Counted from the first letter of the stretch, positions 1 to 5,076 are shown. The stretch: DNA of 6,393 bases from an uncultured Clostridia bacterium (GCA_947174455.1 CAMWIZ010000049.1:1-6393); one strand, 5' to 3'. Numbers and translations: made by a program. Notes: a model not told the origin generated them from the sequence alone.

Positions 1-5
1 TTTTT

Positions 6-36
6 GTAAAACAACCGGACAAGACGGTTGTTTTAC
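6..36. terminator. Perfect 12-bp hairpin, terminator-like
   Basis: GTAAAACAACCG (6-17) and its exact complement CGGTTGTTTTAC (25-36) enclose a 7-nt loop. The stem carries an A-tract on one side and a T-tract on the other, as in terminators whose U-tail pairs with an A-tract. It could end a + strand transcript entering from the left, probably a gene just outside the window. It could also be a second stop for the minus-strand RNA described at 50-136. Confidence 0.45.
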
Positions 37-49
37 ACGCTAAAGCATA

Positions 50-136
50 CAATAAGAAACACCGCCCTCTTCCAAAAGTCGGTGTTTCTTAAAACACTTT
101 AATCTTGGAGTAAACCGCTTACTGTGCAGTACCCCT
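50..136 (-). ncRNA. Candidate antisense RNA of a TxpA/RatA-like type I toxin-antitoxin locus
   Basis: A minus-strand promoter at 174-143 would start transcription near 136. The RNA would open with a hairpin, GGGGUA (135-130) pairing with UACUCC (112-107), and end at the perfect hairpin 91-53, giving about 85-90 nt. It contains no start codon with a usable reading frame. From memory, this order (shared hairpin, short spacer, GGAGTAA...TACCCC arm, promoter facing back) recurs at the 3' end of short holin-like toxin genes in Firmicutes, where the antisense RNA blocks toxin mRNA. The matching hydrophobic toxin gene is not in the window, so the RNA may be an orphan or its partner may lie further left. 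Identification rests on layout only. Confidence 0.42.
53..91. terminator. Perfect 12-bp hairpin, possible shared terminator
   Basis: Positions 53-64 (TAAGAAACACCG) are the exact reverse complement of 80-91, with a 15-nt loop. On the minus strand the stem ends in TTTCTTA, so it can serve as the end of the antisense RNA. On the + strand it would end a convergent transcript. A shared bidirectional hairpin between a toxin gene and its antisense RNA is typical of type I systems of this class. Confidence 0.5.
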
Positions 137-142
137 GTTAAC

Positions 143-174
143 ATTATATTACACCAAAATCCGTAAAATGTCAA
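143..174 (-). promoter_or_regulatory. SigA-type promoter on the minus strand
   Basis: Read on the minus strand, a perfect TTGACA (174-169) is followed by TAATAT (151-146) at 17 nt and by a perfect TATAAT (148-143) at 20 nt. One of these overlapping hexamers is the likely -10. Transcription would run leftward from about 136, away from the capsid genes, into the hairpin region. No protein gene lies on that strand, which points to an RNA product. Confidence 0.55.
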
Positions 175-203
175 GCACTTCGATAAAATCGAGGTGCTTT
201 TTT
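173..203 (+). terminator. Intrinsic terminator just before the minor capsid gene
   Basis: A 12-bp stem (173-184 with 188-199, one G-U pair) with a 3-nt loop is followed by TTTT at 200-203. It has the shape of a rho-independent terminator for + strand transcription. It ends only 25 nt before the GTG start of the capsid gene, which is odd inside a late operon. It probably closes the inserted RNA locus on the left. Its first bases overlap the minus-strand -35 box. Confidence 0.6.
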
Positions 204-217
204 ATTGGGGGCGAAAT

Positions 218-225
218 GGGGTGAT
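218..225 (+). promoter_or_regulatory. Ribosome binding site that sets the GTG 229 start
   Basis: GGGGTGAT at 218-225 matches the Shine-Dalgarno consensus GGAGGTGAT closely and sits 3 nt before GTG 229. No comparable site precedes the in-frame TTG at 205, which is only two bases past the terminator U-tract. This supports GTG 229 as the start of the minor capsid gene. Confidence 0.6.
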
Positions 226-228
226 ACC

Positions 229-705
229 GTGCCGAGAAAGATAAAGCAGCCGAAAAACAAGAAAATCAGTGCTGTAATCAAACAACAGAAGATTGAAGTA
301 AATCTTGCGTGGAAACAGACTTTTGGCAAGGATCAGACGGCAAGGTTTGACAACGTACAAAAGTTTGTCGACAGCGAGTGCATAAAGCGTATGGTAAAGT
401 ACACGCCTGCCCGGAACAATATCCTCTATAAGTCCCCGACACTCGGAACTAAAATAGGAAGCGGACATATTTACTATCAATCGCCTTGTGCACGTTATCA
501 ATATTACGGCAAACTTATGGTATCAAAAGTAACAGGTTCTCCGTATGCGAGCAAGGGTGAGAGCAAGGTACTTACAAATAAGGATTTGAAATACAGCACA
601 GCACGTCACCCACAGGCTCAGAAGCTATGGTTTGAAACAATGAAAACCAATCACAAGGAGCAAATTTTAAGAGGAGCGGCGGCGATTGCTAAAAGGGGGA
701 GATAG
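229..705 (+). CDS. Phage minor capsid protein (Minor_capsid_2-like)
   Basis: A 158-aa protein, probably a head-completion or head-tail connector component made late in phage growth. The pattern follows the Minor_capsid_2 family as I know it: a basic N-terminus, a helix around residues 36-55 (FDNVQKFVDSECIKRM), then YTPARNNIL (58-66), TLGTKIGSGHIYYQSPCARYQYYGK (71-95) and a C-terminal ARHPQAQKLWFETMKTNHKEQIL (125-147). The usual family motif is 'VP.+TG.L..S......G.+.Y..PYA+..YYG...........P.+...WFE+MK..+K..IL'. GTG at 229 is preferred over TTG 205 because of its ribosome site. The stop is TAG 703-705, two bases before the next gene. The exact role in the virion is inferred from the family. Confidence 0.85.
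   Translation: MPRKIKQPKNKKISAVIKQQKIEVNLAWKQTFGKDQTARFDNVQKFVDSECIKRMVKYTPARNNILYKSPTLGTKIGSGHIYYQSPCARYQYYGKLMVSKVTGSPYASKGESKVLTNKDLKYSTARHPQAQKLWFETMKTNHKEQILRGAAAIAKRGR
694..701 (+). promoter_or_regulatory. Ribosome binding site pointing to an ATC start
   Basis: AGGGGGAG at 694-701 is a good Shine-Dalgarno sequence with no canonical start codon at the right distance in the downstream gene's frame. Six nucleotides later, at 708, stands ATC. The open frame begins after TAA 690-692 and contains no ATG, GTG or TTG until 888, so this site can serve only a rare start codon (ATC 708, or less likely ATA 702 or ATT 714). Confidence 0.5.
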
Positions 706-707
706 GT

Positions 708-1145
708 ATCAATATTATAGAAACGGTACGTGGAATACTTGAAGAATTCCCGAAAATCTCGGAGGTTTGCAATGAAATTCATATTGATTTCGCCGACCCG
801 GAGCCGACCTCATACGGTTTAACATCAACGGGCGACAGCCTTTTAAAAGAGGATATTCTCGGAAATCAGACAAGACAGCATACCTTTATGATGTACTCGA
901 CTTTTTCGGGCATAAATGACTATGAAAGACTTGCAAACAGCTCGGCTTTGCTTGAATTGTCGCAGTGGCTGAGCTTTAAAAGGGGCGATGTAGTGTTATC
1001 TGAGATTGGCGGAGATTTGCACAGAGGTGAGTTATTGAGCATAAGAGCAGAAAACGGTACATTGTACGAAGTGCCGCAGGAAAACGGCATAGACGGCTTT
1101 CAGTATCAATTACAGATAGTCGCAAAATATACAGTAGAAATTTGA
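708..1145 (+). CDS. Phage minor capsid/tail-completion protein (Minor_capsid_3-like), noncanonical ATC start
   Basis: 145 aa if started at ATC 708. This gives an N-terminus (M)NIIETVRGILEEFP like that of minor capsid/tail-completion proteins lying between Minor_capsid_2 and the tail tube. Family-like features are IHIDFADPEPTSYGLTS (24-40), QTRQHTFMMYSTFSG (54-68), a 'SALLELSQWL' helix (79-88) and the C-terminal FQYQLQIVAKYTVEI (131-145), which matches the usual 'G...YQIQ++..Y' ending. The first canonical start, ATG 888, would drop 60 residues that are plainly coding, so it is rejected. Either a rare ATC start is used or the start codon was lost by mutation in a decaying prophage, in which case the gene is a pseudogene. 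A sequencing error at one base (ATG read as ATC) is also possible. Family assignment is moderate; the reading frame is clear. Confidence 0.72.
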   Translation: MNIIETVRGILEEFPKISEVCNEIHIDFADPEPTSYGLTSTGDSLLKEDILGNQTRQHTFMMYSTFSGINDYERLANSSALLELSQWLSFKRGDVVLSEIGGDLHRGELLSIRAENGTLYEVPQENGIDGFQYQLQIVAKYTVEI

Positions 1146-1161
1146 AAGTGAGGTAATTTAA

Positions 1162-1680
1162 ATGGCAGAAACAGTTAACGAAAAAATGGGCAAGCTTCAG
1201 AGAAGTGCACATCTTTTTTATATTGATGCTTCTTTTGGCGGCACAACTCCAAGTTGGTTCTTAGTCGGAAAAGATGTTGAGGATATGAGCGTTGAGCTTA
1301 ACCCCGATACCGAAACGGTTAAGAATATTCTTGATGAAACGGTAGTAAGAGATAACGGCTACGAGCCGAGTATCAGCGTTGATACATATTATGCCAACCC
1401 ATCTGACGGCAATTTTTACACGCATATCAAGAATATTGCTATGAACCGCTTGACAGGTGAAGCTTGCAAGACAAAGGTTTTAGAGGTTCTGGTCGATAAT
1501 AAGACAGGCACATACGATGCTTGGCAGGAGGACGCCGTTATCAAACCGCAGTCTTACGGCGGTGCTCAGGGCGGTATCTCGATTCCGTATAATGTTCACT
1601 TTAACGGTAACAGAACACAGGGTACGGCAACAATCTCGAAAGATAAAAAGACACCTACATTCACAGCAGATACAGACTAA
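1162..1680 (+). CDS. Phage major tail (tube) protein
   Basis: 172 aa, ATG start with GTGAGGT at 1148-1154. Position and pattern indicate the major tail/tube protein that polymerises into the siphophage tail shaft. The N-terminus (MAETVNEKMGKLQRSAHLFYIDASFG) precedes WFLVGKDVEDMSVELNPDTETVKNILDETVVRDNGYEPSISVDTYYA (about 32-78), a segment typical of tube proteins. The C-terminal part is beta-rich and ends in GTATISKDKKTPTFTADTD, resembling the common 'G+V.......P.FT' end. It lies directly between the minor capsid genes and the tail-assembly pair, as in related phages. A strong terminator begins at the base after the stop codon, which fits a gene needed in many more copies than those downstream. 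Confidence 0.8.
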   Translation: MAETVNEKMGKLQRSAHLFYIDASFGGTTPSWFLVGKDVEDMSVELNPDTETVKNILDETVVRDNGYEPSISVDTYYANPSDGNFYTHIKNIAMNRLTGEACKTKVLEVLVDNKTGTYDAWQEDAVIKPQSYGGAQGGISIPYNVHFNGNRTQGTATISKDKKTPTFTADTD

Positions 1681-1709
1681 AGGGGCGGAGAAATCCGCTC
1701 CTGTTTTTT
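1681..1709 (+). terminator. GAAA-loop terminator after the tail tube gene
   Basis: The stem 1681-1689 pairs with 1694-1702 (9 bp, one G-U) around a GAAA tetraloop and is followed by G and six T (1704-1709). It starts immediately after the tail protein's TAA and ends 12 nt before the next ATG, overlapping that gene's ribosome-site region (AGGGGGAAT at 1710-1718). It would reduce readthrough into the assembly genes, so the tube protein is made in excess. Confidence 0.75.
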
Positions 1710-1721
1710 AGGGGGAATATT

Positions 1722-2168
1722 ATGCAGTCGATTAATTTTAACACAGGATACAAGACATATGCAATTAACGGGGACGAAAGCAATGTTATCAGAGTAAACC
1801 TCGCAGACCCTAATCTATTCAAAAGAATGGAAGAGGTTCTTGAATATATGGATACATTCAAGGACGAAATAACTGATGATATGGCAGTTTCGGAGGTTTA
1901 TGAGAAGTTTGATAATCTGGTAAAAAACAAGATAGACTACGCTTTCGGTGAGGGTACGTCAAAGGCAGTGTTCGGCAATGTAAACTGCCTGACAGTAGCA
2001 AACGATGAGGGTGAGTGTATCTTTGAAACTTTCCTTAATGCAATAATGCCGATAATCTACAATGACGTCAACGAGGCGGCAAAGAATCAAAACCGGCATA
2101 TATCCGATATGGTTGATAAGGGTAAGCTCGACAAGTACGTACAGCAGATAAAGGAAACAGTACAATGA
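1722..2168 (+). CDS. Small phage tail-assembly protein (DUF6673-like)
   Basis: 148 aa, ATG with AGGGGGAAT upstream. It occupies the slot between tail tube and Gp15 where siphophages keep tail-assembly chaperones. The N-terminus NTGYKTYAINGDESNVIRVNLADPNLFKR (7-35) and the segment YAFGEGTSKAVFGNVNCLTVANDEGECIFETFLNAIMPII (73-112) recall the family I know as DUF6673 ('YAINGDES.V..INFAD.N...R' and 'FG..NCLS......L.E.F.NAL.P.I'). The protein is mostly helical and acidic, with no membrane segment or signal peptide. Its stop overlaps the next start by 4 nt (ATGA, 2165-2168), indicating translational coupling. A chaperone role is inferred from position only. Confidence 0.72.
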   Translation: MQSINFNTGYKTYAINGDESNVIRVNLADPNLFKRMEEVLEYMDTFKDEITDDMAVSEVYEKFDNLVKNKIDYAFGEGTSKAVFGNVNCLTVANDEGECIFETFLNAIMPIIYNDVNEAAKNQNRHISDMVDKGKLDKYVQQIKETVQ

Positions 2169-2719
2169 TAGGCGTACTTCCTAAGTCGCTTGAAGTCGGA
2201 GGGAAGTATTACAAAATCAACTCCGACTTCCGTGTTGTGCTGAATCTGTTTGAATTATTCAACAACTCAGAGCTGAATAATTTGGAAAAGGCTTATATCT
2301 GCGTAAACACTTTGTTTGTCGATGAAATACCCGATGAGCTTTTCGAAGAGGCTGTCAAGAAAGCGTTTTGGTTTTGTGACGGCGGCGATATGCCGAAGAG
2401 CGAGCCTGCAAAGGTAAAAATGCTTGACTGGGAACATGATGAAAGCATTATCTTTCCTGCTGTAAATAAAGCGGCAGGGTGTGAGGTAAGAGCCATACCG
2501 TATATGCACTGGTGGACGTTTCTCGGCTATTTCGGCGAGATAGGCGAGGGACTTTTTTCAACAGTTATGAACATACGACACAAGCGTGCTGACGGTAAAA
2601 AGCTTGATAAGTGGGAGAGAGAGTTCCTGCGTAAGCATAAGGATCTTGTTATTCTGTACACTGACGAGGAGCGGCAGGCGATTGACGAAACTGAGGAGTT
2701 TTTGAAAACGATAACATAA
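2165..2719 (+). CDS. Bacteriophage Gp15 family tail protein
   Basis: 184 aa, overlapping the previous gene by ATGA, with AAAGGA (2152-2157) as ribosome site. Family hallmarks of phage Gp15 are all visible: the opening LEVGGKYYKINSDFRVVLNLFEL (9-31), NLEKAYICVNTLFVDEIPDELFEEAVKKAFWF (39-70), KMLDWEHDESIIFPAVNKAAGCEVRAIPYMHWWTFLGYFGEI (85-126) with the characteristic HWW, and a C-terminal MNIRHKRADGKKLDKWEREFLRKHKDLVIL (135-164). In phages of this type it lies just before the tape measure gene and is thought to help tail assembly, possibly as the second member of a chaperone pair. Here the tape measure is separated from it by an inserted gene. Length and motifs look intact. Confidence 0.92.
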   Translation: MIGVLPKSLEVGGKYYKINSDFRVVLNLFELFNNSELNNLEKAYICVNTLFVDEIPDELFEEAVKKAFWFCDGGDMPKSEPAKVKMLDWEHDESIIFPAVNKAAGCEVRAIPYMHWWTFLGYFGEIGEGLFSTVMNIRHKRADGKKLDKWEREFLRKHKDLVILYTDEERQAIDETEEFLKTIT

Positions 2720-2723
2720 AGTG

Positions 2724-2752
2724 TTGAAAATAATCTCCTTTTGTAGTATGAT
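2724..2752 (+). promoter_or_regulatory. SigA-type promoter of the inserted 377-aa gene
   Basis: TTGAAA (2724-2729), a 17-nt spacer, then TATGAT (2747-2752): each hexamer differs from consensus at one position and the spacing is ideal. It begins 4 nt after the stop of the Gp15 gene and would start RNA near 2759, leaving a leader of about 24 nt with AAAAGGAAG as ribosome site. The inserted gene can therefore be expressed independently of the phage late operon, including in the lysogenic state. Confidence 0.75.
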
Positions 2753-2774
2753 AAATAGAAATATTACAAAAGGA
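2736..2774. repeat. Perfect 10-bp inverted repeat bracketing the -10 box (possible operator)
   Basis: TCCTTTTGTA (2736-2745) and its exact complement TACAAAAGGA (2765-2774) are separated by 19 nt. The left arm lies in the promoter spacer. The right arm lies just downstream of the expected RNA start and includes the ribosome site. Because the left arm would not be transcribed, a DNA-level operator is more likely than an RNA hairpin. One caution is that the right arm includes a purine-rich ribosome site, which makes part of the match less surprising. Confidence 0.5.
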
Positions 2775-2782
2775 AGAATTTT

Positions 2783-3916
2783 ATGTTTGATCTTTTGAAA
2801 AAATTTGTTAAGAAACACCAACAGAAAGAAACGATTGCGTTTTTCAAAAACGGGCAATTAACTAATGTTGTGCCAATGCCAGAGGGGAATCTATACAATA
2901 ATCGTGAGGTTTTCTATAATGCAAGATACATTGTTTCTGAGCATTGTAAATATGACCTTGAGAATGAAGAAAGTATAAGAAGTATCAGTACACCTGATTT
3001 TAAGGTGTTTAGCGTTTTGGGTTTAGGTGTTGCAGGTAACTTAGTTTATGTTTTAAGAATGAAAGCCTCTTATTTAAAAGAAGATGGCAAAAAAGAATTA
3101 GCATTGGCTCTTTTGAAACGTGCTACGGAAATGATGCCTGTTTCGAGAATTACTTGGAATAAGGAAGATTATCTGCTGTTTTCAGATTGGCTTTGCGAAT
3201 TTGGTGAGTTTGAAGCGGCAAAAACGGCACGGAAATGTGTTAATGATTTGTTTGAAACTACGCTAAATTATGGCGAGATAACTCATCAGAAAAATATGGA
3301 GAACGCAGAATCTTTAGACACCGATTTGGTTGAAGCCGATTATTTTCTCGGTTGCTGTGGAGAATGTGCTAAATACAGAGGACGTTGGTTTAGTATTTCC
3401 GTCAAAGATAAGCGTTTTCCGAAAATGCCTGTAGATTATGGCTGTACTTGTTCTGGGTTGGATTTCTATCCTACGATTTATGGTATTTCAGAACCAATAT
3501 ATTGTCCTGAAAATGTTGACATAATTATGTATAGTAACAGACCTTTTGTTGATGATAGAAGCGAACAAGAAAAGGCGGATTACATTGTTCGTAAAAAAGA
3601 ATCCGATAATGAAGATTGGTACGAACCGTATGCTCAAAGAGTCGAAAAAATTCGTGCTTTTGATAAAGTCTGTTACGAGAGCATAAATGAAAAGCTGCCT
3701 GATATAGCACCAAAGTCATATTCAGGATATGTGAGAATGAAAAACAGCAACTCTAAAAACTATCAAAAACTAGTATTGAGTGCTGAACAGGTTGGTATAA
3801 GCTTAAATTATCCTCCCGATTTGGAAAAGGAATATCAAGAACTAAAACCAATAATAGAGGAATATAAGCGTGTAAAAACTGAGTGCAGTGCCTATTGGAA
3901 AAAGAGGAAAGAATAA
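2783..3916 (+). CDS. Moron-encoded protein of unknown function with TPR-like helices and a four-cysteine cluster
   Basis: 377 aa, ATG with AAAAGGAAG 8 nt upstream. I do not recognise a named function. Visible parts are: a lysine-rich start (1-16); a mixed segment to about 85; two TPR-like helical pairs at 86-119 (pattern A-x3-L-x2-A-x4-P at A107, L111, A114, P119) and 129-153 (DYLLFSDWLCEFGEFEAAKTARK); then a compact cysteine region C191, C192-x2-C195 and C221-x-C223 with YRGRWFSISVKDKRFPKMP between, followed by YGISEPIYC (233-241) and SNRPFVDDR (251-259); and a charged helical C-terminus. The cysteine layout resembles a metal knuckle and vaguely the C-terminal motif of phage head-morphogenesis proteins. 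There is no signal peptide or membrane segment, so it is probably cytoplasmic. It has its own promoter and terminator and looks more AT-rich than the tail genes. A role in phage exclusion or host benefit is a guess from context only. Confidence 0.85.
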   Translation: MFDLLKKFVKKHQQKETIAFFKNGQLTNVVPMPEGNLYNNREVFYNARYIVSEHCKYDLENEESIRSISTPDFKVFSVLGLGVAGNLVYVLRMKASYLKEDGKKELALALLKRATEMMPVSRITWNKEDYLLFSDWLCEFGEFEAAKTARKCVNDLFETTLNYGEITHQKNMENAESLDTDLVEADYFLGCCGECAKYRGRWFSISVKDKRFPKMPVDYGCTCSGLDFYPTIYGISEPIYCPENVDIIMYSNRPFVDDRSEQEKADYIVRKKESDNEDWYEPYAQRVEKIRAFDKVCYESINEKLPDIAPKSYSGYVRMKNSNSKNYQKLVLSAEQVGISLNYPPDLEKEYQELKPIIEEYKRVKTECSAYWKKRKE

Positions 3917-3934
3917 ATATTTAATAACGTCTTC

Positions 3935-3966
3935 AAAAGTCTTTACAGCAATGTAAGGGCTTTTTT
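3935..3966 (+). terminator. GCAA-loop terminator of the inserted gene
   Basis: A 13-bp stem (3935-3947 with 3952-3964, three G-U pairs) closes on a GCAA tetraloop, and the T-run 3961-3966 forms the tail. It lies 19 nt after the TAA of the inserted gene and ends 30 nt before the tape measure start. It would isolate the moron and hinder late transcription of the tape measure remnant unless antitermination occurs. Confidence 0.85.
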
Positions 3967-3995
3967 ATATGCAAAATCAAAGAGAGGTGAGAAAT

Positions 3996-4943
3996 ATGGC
4001 AGAAGATGGAAGTTTACATTTTAATGTAGAAACTAATACAGACGACTTTAATGAAGGTGCAGAAAACGTAGCCGTGCTAAGTGCTGTCGCATTGTTCAAA
4101 GGCGGTTCGCTTATAATAGGTGCCATATCCGCAGTTGTTGCCGCAATCGGTTGGGTGCCTATAGCTATTGCTGCAATTATCGTTGCGATTATTGCGGTAA
4201 TAACGTACTGGGACAAAATAAAATTGGCATTTCAAACAGGCGTCGAAATGTGGAAGTCGGGTGTTGAGGATATAAAAAAATCCGCATCAAATCTATGGAA
4301 CAAATTAAAAGACGGTGTAGAATCGGCTTTTCCGTGGCTTGTTTCAAGCATAGAGGAACATATTGACGGTGTGAAAAAGATTTTTACAGGCATTATAGAT
4401 TTTGTCAAAGGTGTATTCACGGGAGATTGGAAAAAGGCATGGAACGGAATAAAAGAAATATTTTCAGGCATTTGGGAATCACTCTCAGCGGTGATAAAGA
4501 CACCAATAAATCTTGTGATAGATATTGATAATAAATTCATTTCGGGGATAGAGGATAAAATCAACACTCTTCTTGATTGTGTAAACACACTGAGCTTTGA
4601 TATTCCCGATTGGGTTCCGGGTATCGGCGGTGAGCATGTCGGATTTGATTTCAGTCATATAGACATTCCTGAAATCCCGCATTTGGCAAGAGGAACGGTA
4701 GTTCCTGCCAACTATGGAGAGTTCCTTGCAGTTCTTGGTGATAATAAAAAAGAGAGAGAATTTGTCACCCCCGAAAGCTCTATGACAAAAGCCATGATTA
4801 ACGCACTACACGAAGTCGGCTTAACAGGCGGCAGGAATGACGGCGATATAGTCATCAACATTGACGGTAGGGAAATTTTCAGAGTAACAAAAAAGGAAGC
4901 CGACAAGTACAAACGTACACACGGCAAAACCGCTTTTTCGTAA
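3996..4943 (+). CDS. Phage tail tape measure protein, internally deleted remnant
   Basis: 315 aa from ATG 3996, chosen because AGGTGA lies 5 nt upstream and because MAEDGSLHFNVETNTDDFNEG is a typical tape-measure N-terminus. The ATG at 3969 lies 3 nt after the terminator tail and has no ribosome site. From about residue 24 the sequence jumps to parts normally near the C-terminus: a hydrophobic stretch (38-70, ISAVVAAIGWVPIAIAAIIVAIIAVIT), Trp-rich helices (77-165), a linker DIPDWVPGIGG, then the conserved end HLARGTVVPANYGEFLAVLGDNKKEREFVTPESSM (229-263) and DGREIFRVTKKEADKYKRTHGKTAF (290-314). Tape measures usually exceed 600 residues and set tail length, so several hundred residues are missing although the frame is kept. 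The product is unlikely to support a normal tail. Confidence 0.88.
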   Translation: MAEDGSLHFNVETNTDDFNEGAENVAVLSAVALFKGGSLIIGAISAVVAAIGWVPIAIAAIIVAIIAVITYWDKIKLAFQTGVEMWKSGVEDIKKSASNLWNKLKDGVESAFPWLVSSIEEHIDGVKKIFTGIIDFVKGVFTGDWKKAWNGIKEIFSGIWESLSAVIKTPINLVIDIDNKFISGIEDKINTLLDCVNTLSFDIPDWVPGIGGEHVGFDFSHIDIPEIPHLARGTVVPANYGEFLAVLGDNKKEREFVTPESSMTKAMINALHEVGLTGGRNDGDIVINIDGREIFRVTKKEADKYKRTHGKTAFS

Positions 4944-4955
4944 GGAGGTGCAGTA

Positions 4956-5039
4956 ATGAGTAAATTTAATGGCTATCTTTTAATGTTCGGCTCTGACGAA
5001 AACGGTGCAAGCTGTTTAAAGTGGCGAAAGAGGATTTAG
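4956..5039 (+). pseudogene. Truncated start of the tail gene that follows the tape measure
   Basis: AAGGAGGTG (4942-4950) is a strong ribosome site for ATG 4956, giving only 27 aa. The first 13, MSKFNGYLLMFGS, resemble the start of the small protein commonly encoded just after the tape measure in this phage type (recalled as a DUF6711-like 'FNGYLLKFG' start). The remaining residues, DENGASCLKWRKRI, look foreign and end at TAG. In another frame the segment 5000-5050 reads ...KVAKEDLDKE then TAA, like the tail end of a different gene. This suggests a deletion joined the two at about 4990-5020, removing the downstream tail, lysis and other genes. Confidence 0.62.
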
Positions 5040-5076
5040 ATAAGGAATAAGTAACTGAATAGTTGGTGTAGATTTT

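Larger units (their letters stand above)
1..5050 (+). mobile_element. Decayed siphophage-type prophage (tail module remnant)
   Basis: Consecutive same-strand genes match the Firmicute siphophage order minor capsid, minor capsid, tail tube, small tail-assembly protein, Gp15, tape measure, next tail gene. The tape measure has lost its middle, the following gene is cut short, and no baseplate, holin, lysin or integrase gene is present. Two pieces that are not late phage genes, at 1-203 and 2720-3966, sit within the module. The left boundary lies outside the window. The right boundary is set at the end of the deletion scar before the terminator at 5077-5112 and is approximate. No att repeat could be identified by eye. 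Confidence 0.82.

Noticed and set aside
3..92. Open frame without a start reading FVKQPDKTVVLHAKAYNKKHRPLPKVGVS and ending at TAA 90
   Set aside because: It lies across two hairpins and has no hydrophobic segment. It could be the end of a toxin gene, but nothing upstream is visible and the composition does not support a membrane toxin.
205..228. TTG start for the minor capsid gene
   Set aside because: It lies 2 nt after the terminator U-tract with no ribosome site, while GTG 229 has a near-consensus one.
888..890. ATG start for the second capsid-type gene
   Set aside because: Sixty in-frame upstream residues match the family's N-terminal part and the ribosome site lies at 694-701.
3969..3971. 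ATG start for the tape measure remnant
   Set aside because: It sits 3 nt after the moron terminator tail without a ribosome site. ATG 3996 has AGGTGA at 5 nt and gives the usual MAEDGS-like N-terminus.
3977..4216. Minus-strand open frame rich in Ala/Ile opposite the tape measure
   Set aside because: It is the antisense of the hydrophobic tape-measure segment, with no separate ribosome site or context. The other minus-strand open frames in the window are likewise shadows of + strand genes.
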